Below are positions 1-5,430 of a stretch of DNA of 7,292 nucleotides, piece by piece (position 1 is the stretch's first letter; each line of letters begins with the position of its first letter). A program made the position numbers and the translations under genes. Source of the stretch: JBFLVQ01 sp040758525 (GTDB lineage: Bacteria; Acidobacteriota; Blastocatellia; Chloracidobacteriales; JADJPF01); NCBI GenBank assembly GCA_040758525.1, contig JBFLVQ010000490.1:1-7292 (forward strand), given 5' to 3'. The notes below the pieces were generated by a model. The model had not been told where the DNA came from. It did not search any database and was given only the letters and a program-made list of their open reading frames with translations.

Positions 1-1
1 A

Positions 2-502
2 GAGGTTATGTATGAAATGGAGTTTGATAATAGTAGAGTATTTTCAGAATTTTTATCTAAGGAGCTGGAACGTAGAAATAGCGGGGGCGCCTTGCCAACC
101 ACTATCTACCGCCCTGCCTATCCTGATCTTCCCACCGAAAGATTAAAGGAATTAAAGATTGATTACAGGCAAGTTTTCTTCAATTTTATTATTGAAGATA
201 CTGCCACCAGTGAAAGCAATGAGCTAACAACGTCAAGTGAGGGAAAACATCTTCCTGGTGGCGATATGTATCATTATTTTCTTGTAAATATCTACGACAA
301 CCAAAAAAGCATAAAAGGCCTGTTCAAGTATGTGGTTGAAAGGTTTGATGCGAAGACAATTGAATATCTGGTTGAGCTTTATAAATTGCTATTGGAAAGA
401 GCTGTTAGGAATCCATATATGTTGTTATCTGAACTCTATTCGGAACTGTTAGCAAGTGTGGAAGCGGGAAAAGCATTCAAGGGAAAAGATGGTACTCTCT
501 AG
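2..502 (+). CDS. C-terminal part of an NRPS-type condensation domain protein (5' end outside window)
   Basis: The reading frame is open to the left edge, so this is probably the tail of a longer gene. The first ATG (8) has GAGG only two bases before it, too close to serve as its RBS. Numbering from that ATG, the residues fit the second half of a condensation (C) domain. A DLPTERL segment (40-46) leads into a beta strand VFFNFI (56-61), where C domains have their fN strand. A hydrophobic strand FLVNIYD (91-97) follows, then a GLFKYVVERFD segment (104-114) like the common G-x-x-Y-x-x-x-L/R-F-D motif. The helix TIEYLVELYKLLLERAVRNP (117-136) matches the usual helix ending in dP. C domains join two carrier-bound acyl or aminoacyl groups in peptide synthetases. 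The catalytic HHxxxDG motif would lie upstream and is not seen. The protein ends about 28 residues after the NP, with no adenylation or carrier domain. It could be a terminal or free-standing C domain, or a shortened synthetase. The assignment rests on pattern recognition, not a search. Confidence 0.62.
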   Translation, partial: EVMYEMEFDNSRVFSEFLSKELERRNSGGALPTTIYRPAYPDLPTERLKELKIDYRQVFFNFIIEDTATSESNELTTSSEGKHLPGGDMYHYFLVNIYDNQKSIKGLFKYVVERFDAKTIEYLVELYKLLLERAVRNPYMLLSELYSELLASVEAGKAFKGKDGTL

Positions 503-1085
503 CTGATCTCTGTTTGTCATTACCCAAATCTTTTTTGGTATGAAGAGGCGAGAAAAGCAAATATAGAGGACTTAGCGATTAAACATACAAAATGTAAGTT
601 TATGGGTTTAATAAAAGTTATGTTTAACCGCATTTGGGATAGTGTGGGATGTTGTATGGCTCTCTGTCCAGGCTTCTACTCAATCAGAAAGCAGGGTTTT
701 CAGCACTATAAAGTAGAGACTGAAAGTCTGTCCGGAAAATCCCTGAAGATTTTTTCATTCCGTGTCTAAGCAGGCAAAAAAAAGAGCTTTTAAAAGATAT
801 GGGGTGATCGATCGCTATTAAGTAGCCCCTCTTCTAACACTTCCAAGCTGATCTTTGAAAACCTTGAAAGTGATGGATGGGATAGCTATGTTGAGGTATT
901 CTTAGCTCTGTTTTATCTCCATTGTTTATTGAATTAGAACTCGACGTAGAGTCAAACCTCAACTGCATAAACAAGTTTCTCATCCAACTCTTCGCTATGG
1001 TTAAGTTGTCAAGTATTACAGGGCAAGAAAGTTGATTTCCATAAGCAAGAGAGTTGTGTTTGGCATTGCAGAATTAATTTCATCA

Positions 1086-1101
1086 GTACACTACTGTGTA
1101 C
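1086..1101. promoter_or_regulatory. Perfect 16-bp dyad, possible operator upstream of the glycoside hydrolase
   Basis: GTACAC and GTGTAC are perfect inverted halves around TACT, centred about 100 bases before the hydrolase start at 1194. Size and symmetry suit a dimeric repressor site, and sugar-hydrolase genes are often controlled by such repressors. No regulator gene is in the window, and no good -10/-35 pair could be matched to the site, so the role is a guess. Confidence 0.25.
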
Positions 1102-1183
1102 AAACTTTTATCCTTTCGAGCTTCTATATTTTCAATGATCAGCTAGGCAGTATCTTTTCTCTAGCCACTTCAAAACAACTAAT

Positions 1184-1188
1184 GGAGG
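1184..1188 (+). promoter_or_regulatory. Shine-Dalgarno site that fixes the glycoside hydrolase start
   Basis: GGAGG lies five bases before the ATG at 1194. The ATG is followed at once by a signal-peptide sequence (FRKK then a hydrophobic run). This decides for 1194 over the in-frame TTG at 1032 and the ATG at 1182, which lack such a site. Confidence 0.8.
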
Positions 1189-1193
1189 CTAAA

Positions 1194-2231
1194 ATGTTCA
1201 GAAAAAAGATTATCATGTTTATGATGGCAACCTTGATGATGACAACCTTGATACTACCATTTGGAATTACTAGAGCCGATGGTCCAGTTACCATTGGAGT
1301 TAATGGGTCAGGGCCATTAAGTCGGAATGCAAATCTAAGCTGGATACGATCTGGAGACTACTGGGCCAACATCAATCCTGCATATGGCCAATGGAATTTT
1401 TCCCATGCGGATCTTGTTGTCTCCGAAGCCGAGAGCCAGGGTCAGGAGGTACTATTCATTCTTAGTGGGGCACCGGCTTGGTGTGGTGGGGGCCCACGTG
1501 GAAACACCCCATGTGCTATCGAGTTTTGGAAGACCTACGTTGATCAAGTGACACGTCACTTTCAGGGCCGCGTTGCTGCTTATGAGATCTGGAACGAACC
1601 AGACTTAATCAACCAATCTGCCTTTGGTGTGGGATGGGATTGGTGGGATATTAATACCTATCCCCACCGCTATATTGACTACTTTGTCGAAGCCGCTCGC
1701 ATTATCAAAACAAATGATCCCTCAGCACTAGTTGTCGGACCAGCCATGTCAGGCAGTACTACCAGAGCAGTGACGATTTGGCAGCAATTCGAGAATACCT
1801 ATTTTCCTGATGGAAACGCTTCTGACTTTCTCGATGTGGTCTCGGTGCACCATAACGGACAGGAGAGCCAGCATAGTGAGGATATAGCACGGAAGATTCG
1901 AGAGAGAATGCAACTCATCGCACGCTGGAATCCTCGCAATGCTAGAAAACCAGTTTGGATCACTGAATTCGGATGGAATGCAAAGGATATCAGTGAGAAT
2001 TCACAGCGCATCCGGATCAAAAATCTTCTCATCGAAATGGGGGGAGGAGGCTACGGATATCTAAGAGGGTACAACATCCCGAAGGCTTTCATCTATGTGC
2101 TCAGGACCTGTGATGGTGACGAAGGGAAAGGGATCTATCGCTGTTCTGGTTTCCCAAGGCCTGTGGTGAGCCAATATCTACAGACACTTCCCTTTCCTGC
2201 GACACAAGACCCCTCGGTACCAAGAGAGTGA
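1194..2231 (+). CDS. Exported glycoside hydrolase, clan GH-A TIM barrel (cellulase/xylosidase-like)
   Basis: A 345-residue protein with a Sec signal: FRKK, then a Met/Leu-rich hydrophobic core, then a likely cut after TRA (residue 28). The remainder is one (beta/alpha)8 barrel of normal clan GH-A length. YEIWNEPDL (residues 130-138) carries the general acid/base Glu135 in the classic NEP motif at the end of strand 4. VWITEFGW (254-261) carries the likely nucleophile Glu258 at the end of strand 7. VSVHHNG (216-222) fits the strand-6 position. The early WIRSGDYWANINPAYGQWNFS segment (50-70, with W and N/P landmarks) is typical of GH39/GH5-like proteins. Four cysteines (97, 107, 306, 317) could form two disulfides, fitting an exported enzyme. 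It should hydrolyse beta-glycosidic bonds of plant, fungal or microbial polysaccharide with retention. The family number and substrate cannot be read from the sequence. There is no carbohydrate-binding module. It appears to be transcribed alone. Confidence 0.85.
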   Translation: MFRKKIIMFMMATLMMTTLILPFGITRADGPVTIGVNGSGPLSRNANLSWIRSGDYWANINPAYGQWNFSHADLVVSEAESQGQEVLFILSGAPAWCGGGPRGNTPCAIEFWKTYVDQVTRHFQGRVAAYEIWNEPDLINQSAFGVGWDWWDINTYPHRYIDYFVEAARIIKTNDPSALVVGPAMSGSTTRAVTIWQQFENTYFPDGNASDFLDVVSVHHNGQESQHSEDIARKIRERMQLIARWNPRNARKPVWITEFGWNAKDISENSQRIRIKNLLIEMGGGGYGYLRGYNIPKAFIYVLRTCDGDEGKGIYRCSGFPRPVVSQYLQTLPFPATQDPSVPRE

Positions 2232-2454
2232 GCCTCAACCCGGCATACACCAACAATCGGGTCAGCATCTATCAGATCATGGCATTTAAATAACTGTTAG
2301 AAGAATGGCAACGTTGCTCTTGTTGTTGATCTGAAAACTGACCAGATTATCATCAAAGATACAGTGTAATACGATCCGGCTTATGTTCATCTGTGCAGAG
2401 TGCTTATACTTTGTTCAAGTTGGCGAAGGTATAAAGAGTGTAGTGCCTGTGCTG

Positions 2455-2486
2455 CTCTCCAGTTGAGCTGTGGCTTGGCTGGAGAG
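2455..2486. terminator. Perfect 8-bp stem hairpin between convergent genes
   Basis: CTCTCCAG and CTGGAGAG are exact inverted halves around a 16-base loop that can itself pair AGC with GCT. The hairpin stands 223 bases after the hydrolase stop and 20 bases past the stop of the minus-strand gene on its right. That suits a two-way transcription stop, but only TTT follows on the plus strand and there is no T run on the minus strand. Rho-independent action is therefore doubtful, and it may only be a 3' stabilising structure. Confidence 0.35.
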
Positions 2487-2505
2487 TTTGATACCTTGAG
2501 ATAAC

Positions 2506-2835
2506 TTATTCATGGCATGGAATGGCCATAATTAGATTATCATTTTTATCGTATTCAACACAAAAATGTATTACTGGAGATAGCATAGACCTATAACTTA
2601 ATACCTTATAATCCAATCTAGTTGTACCAACTAAACAGCCGTTGGTATCTGTTCTTTCACTGCGAGTCTCAATAAGAAACCAATATTTCCATTTCACCTC
2701 GGCACGACTGATACCTGGTTTTAACGATGAAAAATGTGACTCGATATAGAAATATGAAAGCATAGGATTAACAAGGAGATGGCAAGTAATGACCGCTATT
2801 AATACTAGTATTAACAATCCTACAGTTTTACTCAT
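2506..2835 (-). CDS. Small membrane-anchored protein, possibly BamE/SmpA-like fold
   Basis: A 109-residue protein with one N-terminal hydrophobic segment (about 5-24), acting as an uncleaved anchor or signal. Cys18 in AVITC falls where a lipoprotein Cys would be, but Thr at -1 makes a poor lipobox. The rest would be extracytoplasmic. SSLKPGISRAEV (36-47) resembles the L-x-x-G-[MI]-[ST]-x-x-x-V helix start of BamE/SmpA-like proteins. The C-terminal IHFCVEYDKNDNLIMA (89-104) resembles their closing strand pair with a D-x-x-[DN]-x-[LV] turn. This is a weak fold-level match, and no function should be inferred. An AGAGGG stretch (2839-2844) lies only three bases before the ATG, a tight RBS. The gene starts 41 bases after the stop of the minus-strand 70-residue gene and may be cotranscribed with it. 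The other possibility is an unrelated single-pass protein. Confidence 0.55.
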   Translation of the reverse strand: MSKTVGLLILVLIAVITCHLLVNPMLSYFYIESHFSSLKPGISRAEVKWKYWFLIETRSERTDTNGCLVGTTRLDYKVLSYRSMLSPVIHFCVEYDKNDNLIMAIPCHE

Positions 2836-2876
2836 ATACCCTCTTAATTTATTCCTTACCAGCGATACTCTATTGT

Positions 2877-3089
2877 TTACGCCGCAGGTGGCAAGTCTGG
2901 TCCATGTTCCAAATGTGCCAAATACCTCTCATACTTCTCTCGTTCAGCTTTGCGCTTTAAGTACGGTCCATTGATTTCTTGGATGAGGCGCTTTAACTCG
3001 GCATCTTGCTCTGGAGTAAGGAGCTTGATCTCAGGTGCTTTGATCAATGTGAAGTTGCGCTTGGTGGTTTTGGATTTCTTCTTGGTCAT
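2877..3089 (-). CDS. Hypothetical charged small protein, helical
   Basis: Seventy residues from the ATG at 3089, not recognised. It begins with a very basic stretch (TKKKSKTTKR, 2-11). A segment APEIKLLTPEQDAELKRL (18-35) looks like a helix cap plus helix. A charged, probably helical region with repeated Lys/Arg/Glu runs to about residue 60, and the end is Pro/Ala-rich. There is no signal or membrane segment, so it is likely cytoplasmic. The start is uncertain. No Shine-Dalgarno precedes the ATG, and the same frame is open for 41 codons further upstream (3090-3212, bounded by a TAG at 3213-3215). That stretch reads like ordinary protein but holds no ATG, GTG or TTG. The gene may have lost its 5' end or may use a rare start. 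It is followed 41 bases later by the small membrane-anchored gene. Confidence 0.5.
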   Translation of the reverse strand: MTKKKSKTTKRNFTLIKAPEIKLLTPEQDAELKRLIQEINGPYLKRKAEREKYERYLAHLEHGPDLPPAA

Positions 3090-3139
3090 AAGTATAGGGT
3101 ACTGATAAGGAGCAAATAGGTCAATCGATTCTATACTTA
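3089..3139. repeat. 9-bp perfect inverted repeat overlapping a minus-strand start codon
   Basis: TAAGTATAG (3089-3097) and CTATACTTA (3131-3139) are exact inverted copies 33 bases apart. Read on the minus strand, the second arm runs into the first base of the ATG at 3089, so an RNA hairpin could hide that start. In the same interval GATAAGGAGC (3104-3113) and GATAGGGAGC (3141-3150) form a nine-in-ten direct repeat. These may be operator or RNA-structure elements, or chance in A+T-rich DNA. Confidence 0.3.
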
Positions 3140-3205
3140 CGATAGGGAGCTTGGTCGCTGTGACCTTGCCCTCGTCCAGTTTCAGATAGTTGTTTTGTGG
3201 TATAA

Positions 3206-3838
3206 ATGTCGGCTATGAAAAATGAACTTTACTCTATTATACAGACCGATCCCGAGCCTTTTATTGTCTTGAAAAACTCTATACATTATAAAATCTACCT
3301 TGGTGCTTCGTTATTGCTCTTTTTAATTCCTGGACTTGTCGTATTTATAGACATGTGGCACAGCTTAGCTATTACAGATATTTTATACTTAGATGTCAGA
3401 GGTATTGTATTTTGCGTTTTTATAGTGGGTTTTACCATTACTCTAGTAGACAGTATGCAACGTATTTATATCTTCTATCCTCATGAAGTCCATGTTAGAT
3501 ATCTGCTCTTTTGGCGTGTCTATACTCTACCCGAAAAAATATTTGCCGAGACAAGTTATTATTATAAACCTTCTATAATAACATTTATAGACGCCTATTA
3601 TCATAAAAGGTTTGCCATGATGGCGCTTATAGACACTTTTTATCATAGGGAGTTTAACATAATAACATTTATAGACTCAGATACAATGGAGCGAATTGTC
3701 AGTATCAATGACCTAGGAAACAGGATGTTTCAAGATCAATTAACAGATTTCTACCGGAAGAAGTTAGTTTCTAAAAGAGTCCAGAAAAAGAAAGAGTATA
3801 AGCAGAAATCTAACCCATCCCAACAACCGCGCAAGTAA
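3206..3838 (+). CDS. Hypothetical two-helix membrane protein with internal tandem repeat
   Basis: A 210-residue protein, not recognised. Two hydrophobic helices span about 28-48 and 63-83, separated by a short loop. After them comes a beta-like stretch, YIFYPHEVHVRYLLFWRVYTLP (88-109). Its order (p-x-x-[IV]-x-[IV]-x-x-x-x-F-x-x-x-x-l-P) resembles membrane-linked bacterial PH-like domains, which is only a suggestion. Residues 124-157 hold a 14-residue unit repeated 2.4 times (listed separately). The tail (184-210) is strongly basic, so the soluble part is probably cytoplasmic by the positive-inside rule. The start at 3206 has only a weak GTGG five bases before it; the ATG at 3215 is equally possible. 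Codons are A+T-rich with frequent ATA for Ile, unlike the enzymes on either side. The 3' end overlaps a doubtful minus-strand frame by 29 bases. Confidence 0.65.
   Translation: MSAMKNELYSIIQTDPEPFIVLKNSIHYKIYLGASLLLFLIPGLVVFIDMWHSLAITDILYLDVRGIVFCVFIVGFTITLVDSMQRIYIFYPHEVHVRYLLFWRVYTLPEKIFAETSYYYKPSIITFIDAYYHKRFAMMALIDTFYHREFNIITFIDSDTMERIVSINDLGNRMFQDQLTDFYRKKLVSKRVQKKKEYKQKSNPSQQPRK
3575..3676 (+). repeat. In-frame 42-base tandem repeat, 2.4 copies
   Basis: Units run 3575-3616, 3617-3658 and a partial 3659-3676. The period is exactly 42 bases, so the frame is kept. Units 1 and 3 share an identical 18-base opening (encoding IITFID), and unit 2 has a diverged version (MMALID). The second parts encode AYYHKRFA and TFYHREFN. 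Residues just before unit 1 (SYYYKPS) look like a further worn copy with one residue less. Confidence 0.85.
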
Positions 3839-4022
3839 TTGCCCTATCACCACTCGCTCTGTATGATGACTGTGTGGGTTGGTTGATGCAGGAATTTTCA
3901 TAACGGTTTATTGTACCACTATTTATCAGTGACGTAACTTTTCTTTCCTTCCACCAACCCATCAGATTATTTGATAGCTGCAAGCATCCCTCAATAGTAT
4001 GTGAGTTGCTCTGCAGTTCCAT
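3810..4022 (-). CDS. Doubtful 70-residue frame
   Basis: A possible small gene on the minus strand. In its favour, AAGGAG stands eight bases before the ATG at 4022. Against it, the protein shows no domain, helix or membrane pattern, is rich in Ser and Asn like translated intergenic DNA, and runs 29 bases into the end of the convergent membrane-protein gene. The RBS lies in the loop of an AACTAGG/CCTAGTT inverted repeat. It is kept only because of the RBS. Confidence 0.17.
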   Translation of the reverse strand: MELQSNSHTIEGCLQLSNNLMGWWKERKVTSLINSGTINRYENSCINQPTQSSYRASGDRAITCAVVGMG

Positions 4023-4211
4023 AACTAGGTCTCCTTTTTAGCATTTTCTTTTGGTTCGCAGGCCTAGTTTATCTCTTTCAGCTCTTTATCTGAAAAAGAT
4101 CAGTAGGTAAAGATTAAAGATCAAGACTTGCAATTGGTAGGATTCGCCGAATAGAATTGATATTGTTAGGCGATTGAAATTGTACTGTGCATATAAGGTA
4201 GAGTTCTAATT
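3839..4211. other. Intergenic stretch with inverted repeats and one doubtful minus-strand frame
   Basis: These 373 bases separate two plus-strand genes. A minus-strand frame (3810-4022) has a decent AAGGAG eight bases before its ATG but unremarkable protein sequence. Inverted repeats present are TGGGTTGGT/ACCAACCCA (3875-3883 with 3953-3961), AACTAGG/CCTAGTT (4023-4029 with 4063-4069) and TTTCAG/CTGAAA (4076-4081 with 4090-4095). The stretch probably holds the promoter of the gene at 4212, but no good -35/-10 pair was found. Nothing resembles a transposase or an RNA gene. Confidence 0.4.
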
Positions 4212-4586
4212 ATGAATAAAATAATAATTAAAACAGAATCGCTACCAGGAAGATGTGAAACCTGTCACCAATCAGATAGATTTGATCCTAAGAATAACTA
4301 TTGTCTACGCTGTGACGAGATAATTTATTATAAGAATTCTTACAGCATATTAGAAATTGAAGAACTAAAGATGGCATTAAAGAAAATGAGAAATGAGATC
4401 TATGAGATTAGTGAAGTGATTGAGAAAAGAAGTAAAAGGATTAATGGGTTTGATATGGACTCATTTTTATCCACTACGGGAGAATTATTATTCAGGAATG
4501 CCATTTGGTTACTTGTAATTATAGGTTTTACTCTTACATTAGGTTTAGTTGGATTAACTCTGCTTATTATAAGAAGCATTGACTAA
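4212..4586 (+). CDS. Zinc-ribbon, coiled-coil, tail-anchored small membrane protein
   Basis: A 124-residue protein with three clear parts. Residues 15-34 form a four-Cys zinc ribbon, CETC then CLRC (Cys15, 18, 31, 34). Residues 45-78 are charged with a heptad-like spacing of Leu, Ile and Met, a likely coiled coil for dimer or partner binding. Residues 97-121 are a single hydrophobic helix, followed by only RSID. There is no N-terminal signal, so the ribbon should face the cytoplasm with the C-terminus anchoring the protein. Small zinc-ribbon membrane proteins of this layout are common but functionally unassigned, and binding to nucleic acid or protein is possible. A weak RBS (AAGG 4195-4198 or GAG 4201-4203) precedes the ATG. 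Codon use is A+T-rich like the other small genes here. It converges on the dehydrogenase operon with a 56-base gap. Confidence 0.68.
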   Translation: MNKIIIKTESLPGRCETCHQSDRFDPKNNYCLRCDEIIYYKNSYSILEIEELKMALKKMRNEIYEISEVIEKRSKRINGFDMDSFLSTTGELLFRNAIWLLVIIGFTLTLGLVGLTLLIIRSID

Positions 4587-4642
4587 TAGTTAATATCTGT
4601 ATCTGTCTATTAAATAGTAATAAGAAACTCTCCATTGACCCA

Positions 4643-5401
4643 TTATTGTGCAAGATAACCACCATCCACAGCGAATGCTTGACCAGTAACAAAGGACGCT
4701 TCATTAGAGGCAAGAAACAGAACCGCCTGTGCGATCTCTTCAGGTGTAGCGACACGTCCCATTGGATGAGCAGCAGTAATTCGGGCTTCAATTGTTGGAT
4801 CTCTAAACCATCGGTCAACCATTTCTGAACGAGTTACGCCTGGACAGACCGCATTAATACGAATACCTTGAGCAGCGTATTCCAGTGCTGCTGCCTTTGT
4901 AAGACCTATTACACCATGCTTACTGGCTTGATAGATTGCCAGCCCTGGTCCAGCTACAAGACCACCAACTGATGATGTATTCACGATCGATCCACCGCCA
5001 TTGCGTAGCATGGCAATGATTTCATACTTCATAGAAAGGAAAACACCCTTAAGGTTGATAGCCATTACCTGCTCCCAAGCTTCTTCCTCCTCATCTGCGA
5101 CAAACCTGCCTGCTCGTCCTATGCCAGCGTTATTAAATGCAATGTCTAGACGACCATATGTGTTAATCGTAAGTTCTACCATTGCTTGGCAATCTGTAGC
5201 ACAGGAAACATCGGCACGTACAAATAGTCCTTCACTACCAGCCTGCCGAACGAGACTAAGCGTCTCTTCACTTTCAGATCGACGACGAGCTGCAACAACA
5301 ACTTTGGCCCCTTCACGTGCGAAGAGAACCGCCGTAGCACGACCTATACCGCTGCTTCCTCCCGTGATAAGTGCTACCTTACCTTCAATCCGTTTTGTCA
5401 T
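4643..5401 (-). CDS. Classical short-chain dehydrogenase/reductase (SDR)
   Basis: 252 residues, the usual length for a classical SDR. The Rossmann motif TGGSSGIG is at 13-20 and NNAG at 90-93. The catalytic set is Asn116, Ser144, Tyr157 and Lys161 (YQASK). The CPG motif is at 186-188, and the C-terminal VDGGY typical of the family is at 245-249. The acidic residue expected after strand 2 in NAD-specific forms is replaced by AARRR (37-41), which favours NADP(H). The enzyme should reversibly oxidise an alcohol or reduce a ketone in the cytoplasm. The subfamily resembles proteins often labelled glucose 1-dehydrogenase or generic SDR, so the substrate is not known. GAGGT (5411-5415) lies nine bases before the ATG. 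The gene follows the epimerase-like gene by 29 bases and is probably translated from the same message, so the two may act on successive steps of one pathway. Confidence 0.92.
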   Translation of the reverse strand: MTKRIEGKVALITGGSSGIGRATAVLFAREGAKVVVAARRRSESEETLSLVRQAGSEGLFVRADVSCATDCQAMVELTINTYGRLDIAFNNAGIGRAGRFVADEEEEAWEQVMAINLKGVFLSMKYEIIAMLRNGGGSIVNTSSVGGLVAGPGLAIYQASKHGVIGLTKAAALEYAAQGIRINAVCPGVTRSEMVDRWFRDPTIEARITAAHPMGRVATPEEIAQAVLFLASNEASFVTGQAFAVDGGYLAQ

Positions 5402-5430
5402 ATATACCGTACCTCATAACTGACATACCT

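Larger units (their letters stand above)
503..1193. other. Gene-poor stretch between condensation-domain gene and glycoside hydrolase
   Basis: About 690 bases without a convincing gene. The frame of the preceding gene stays open for 88 more codons after its TAG (503-766, then TAA at 767-769). The only ATG candidate in it (602) would give 55 residues with many Cys and no recognisable pattern. Small palindromes occur at 787-796 (CTTTTAAAAG) and 806-813 (GATCGATC). A stronger dyad at 1086-1101 is listed separately. A TTG at 1032 opens the frame of the next gene early, but that extension has no RBS and puts non-signal sequence ahead of the signal peptide, so it is treated as untranslated leader. 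No convincing sigma-70 promoter was found for the downstream gene. Confidence 0.5.

Noticed and set aside
521..540. Hairpin TACCCAAA/TTTTGGTA just after the first gene, as a terminator
   Set aside because: One mismatch, mostly A-T pairs and no T run after the stem; too weak.
1032..1193. TTG-started N-terminal extension of the hydrolase
   Set aside because: No RBS, and it would place 54 residues before a clear signal peptide; GGAGG at 1184-1188 points to the ATG at 1194.
1799..2032. Minus-strand frame of 77 codons inside the hydrolase
   Set aside because: It lies wholly within the hydrolase gene, across its catalytic strand-7 region, and has no protein-like pattern; a shadow frame.
2301..2369. 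Short frame reading NVALVVDLKTDQII, like one blade of a repeat beta-propeller
   Set aside because: Only 22 codons between stops, and no second blade in any frame nearby; could be a worn fragment but is too short to claim.
3875..3961. 9-bp inverted repeat as the ends of a miniature mobile element
   Set aside because: No flanking target duplication and no second copy in the window; the ends are too short to support an element.
4590..4617. TTAATA/TATTAA and CTATTAAATAG dyads between convergent genes, as a terminator
   Set aside because: Stems contain only or mainly A-T pairs and there is no T tail; expected by chance in such A+T-rich DNA.
4567..4818. Minus-strand frame of 83 codons across the SDR 3' end
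   Set aside because: Out of frame with the real SDR, which keeps its conserved C-terminal VDGGY in this region.
5001..5423. Plus-strand frame of 140 codons opposite the SDR gene
   Set aside because: Exact antisense of strongly conserved SDR motifs; Ser/Ala/Arg-rich translation is typical of a shadow.
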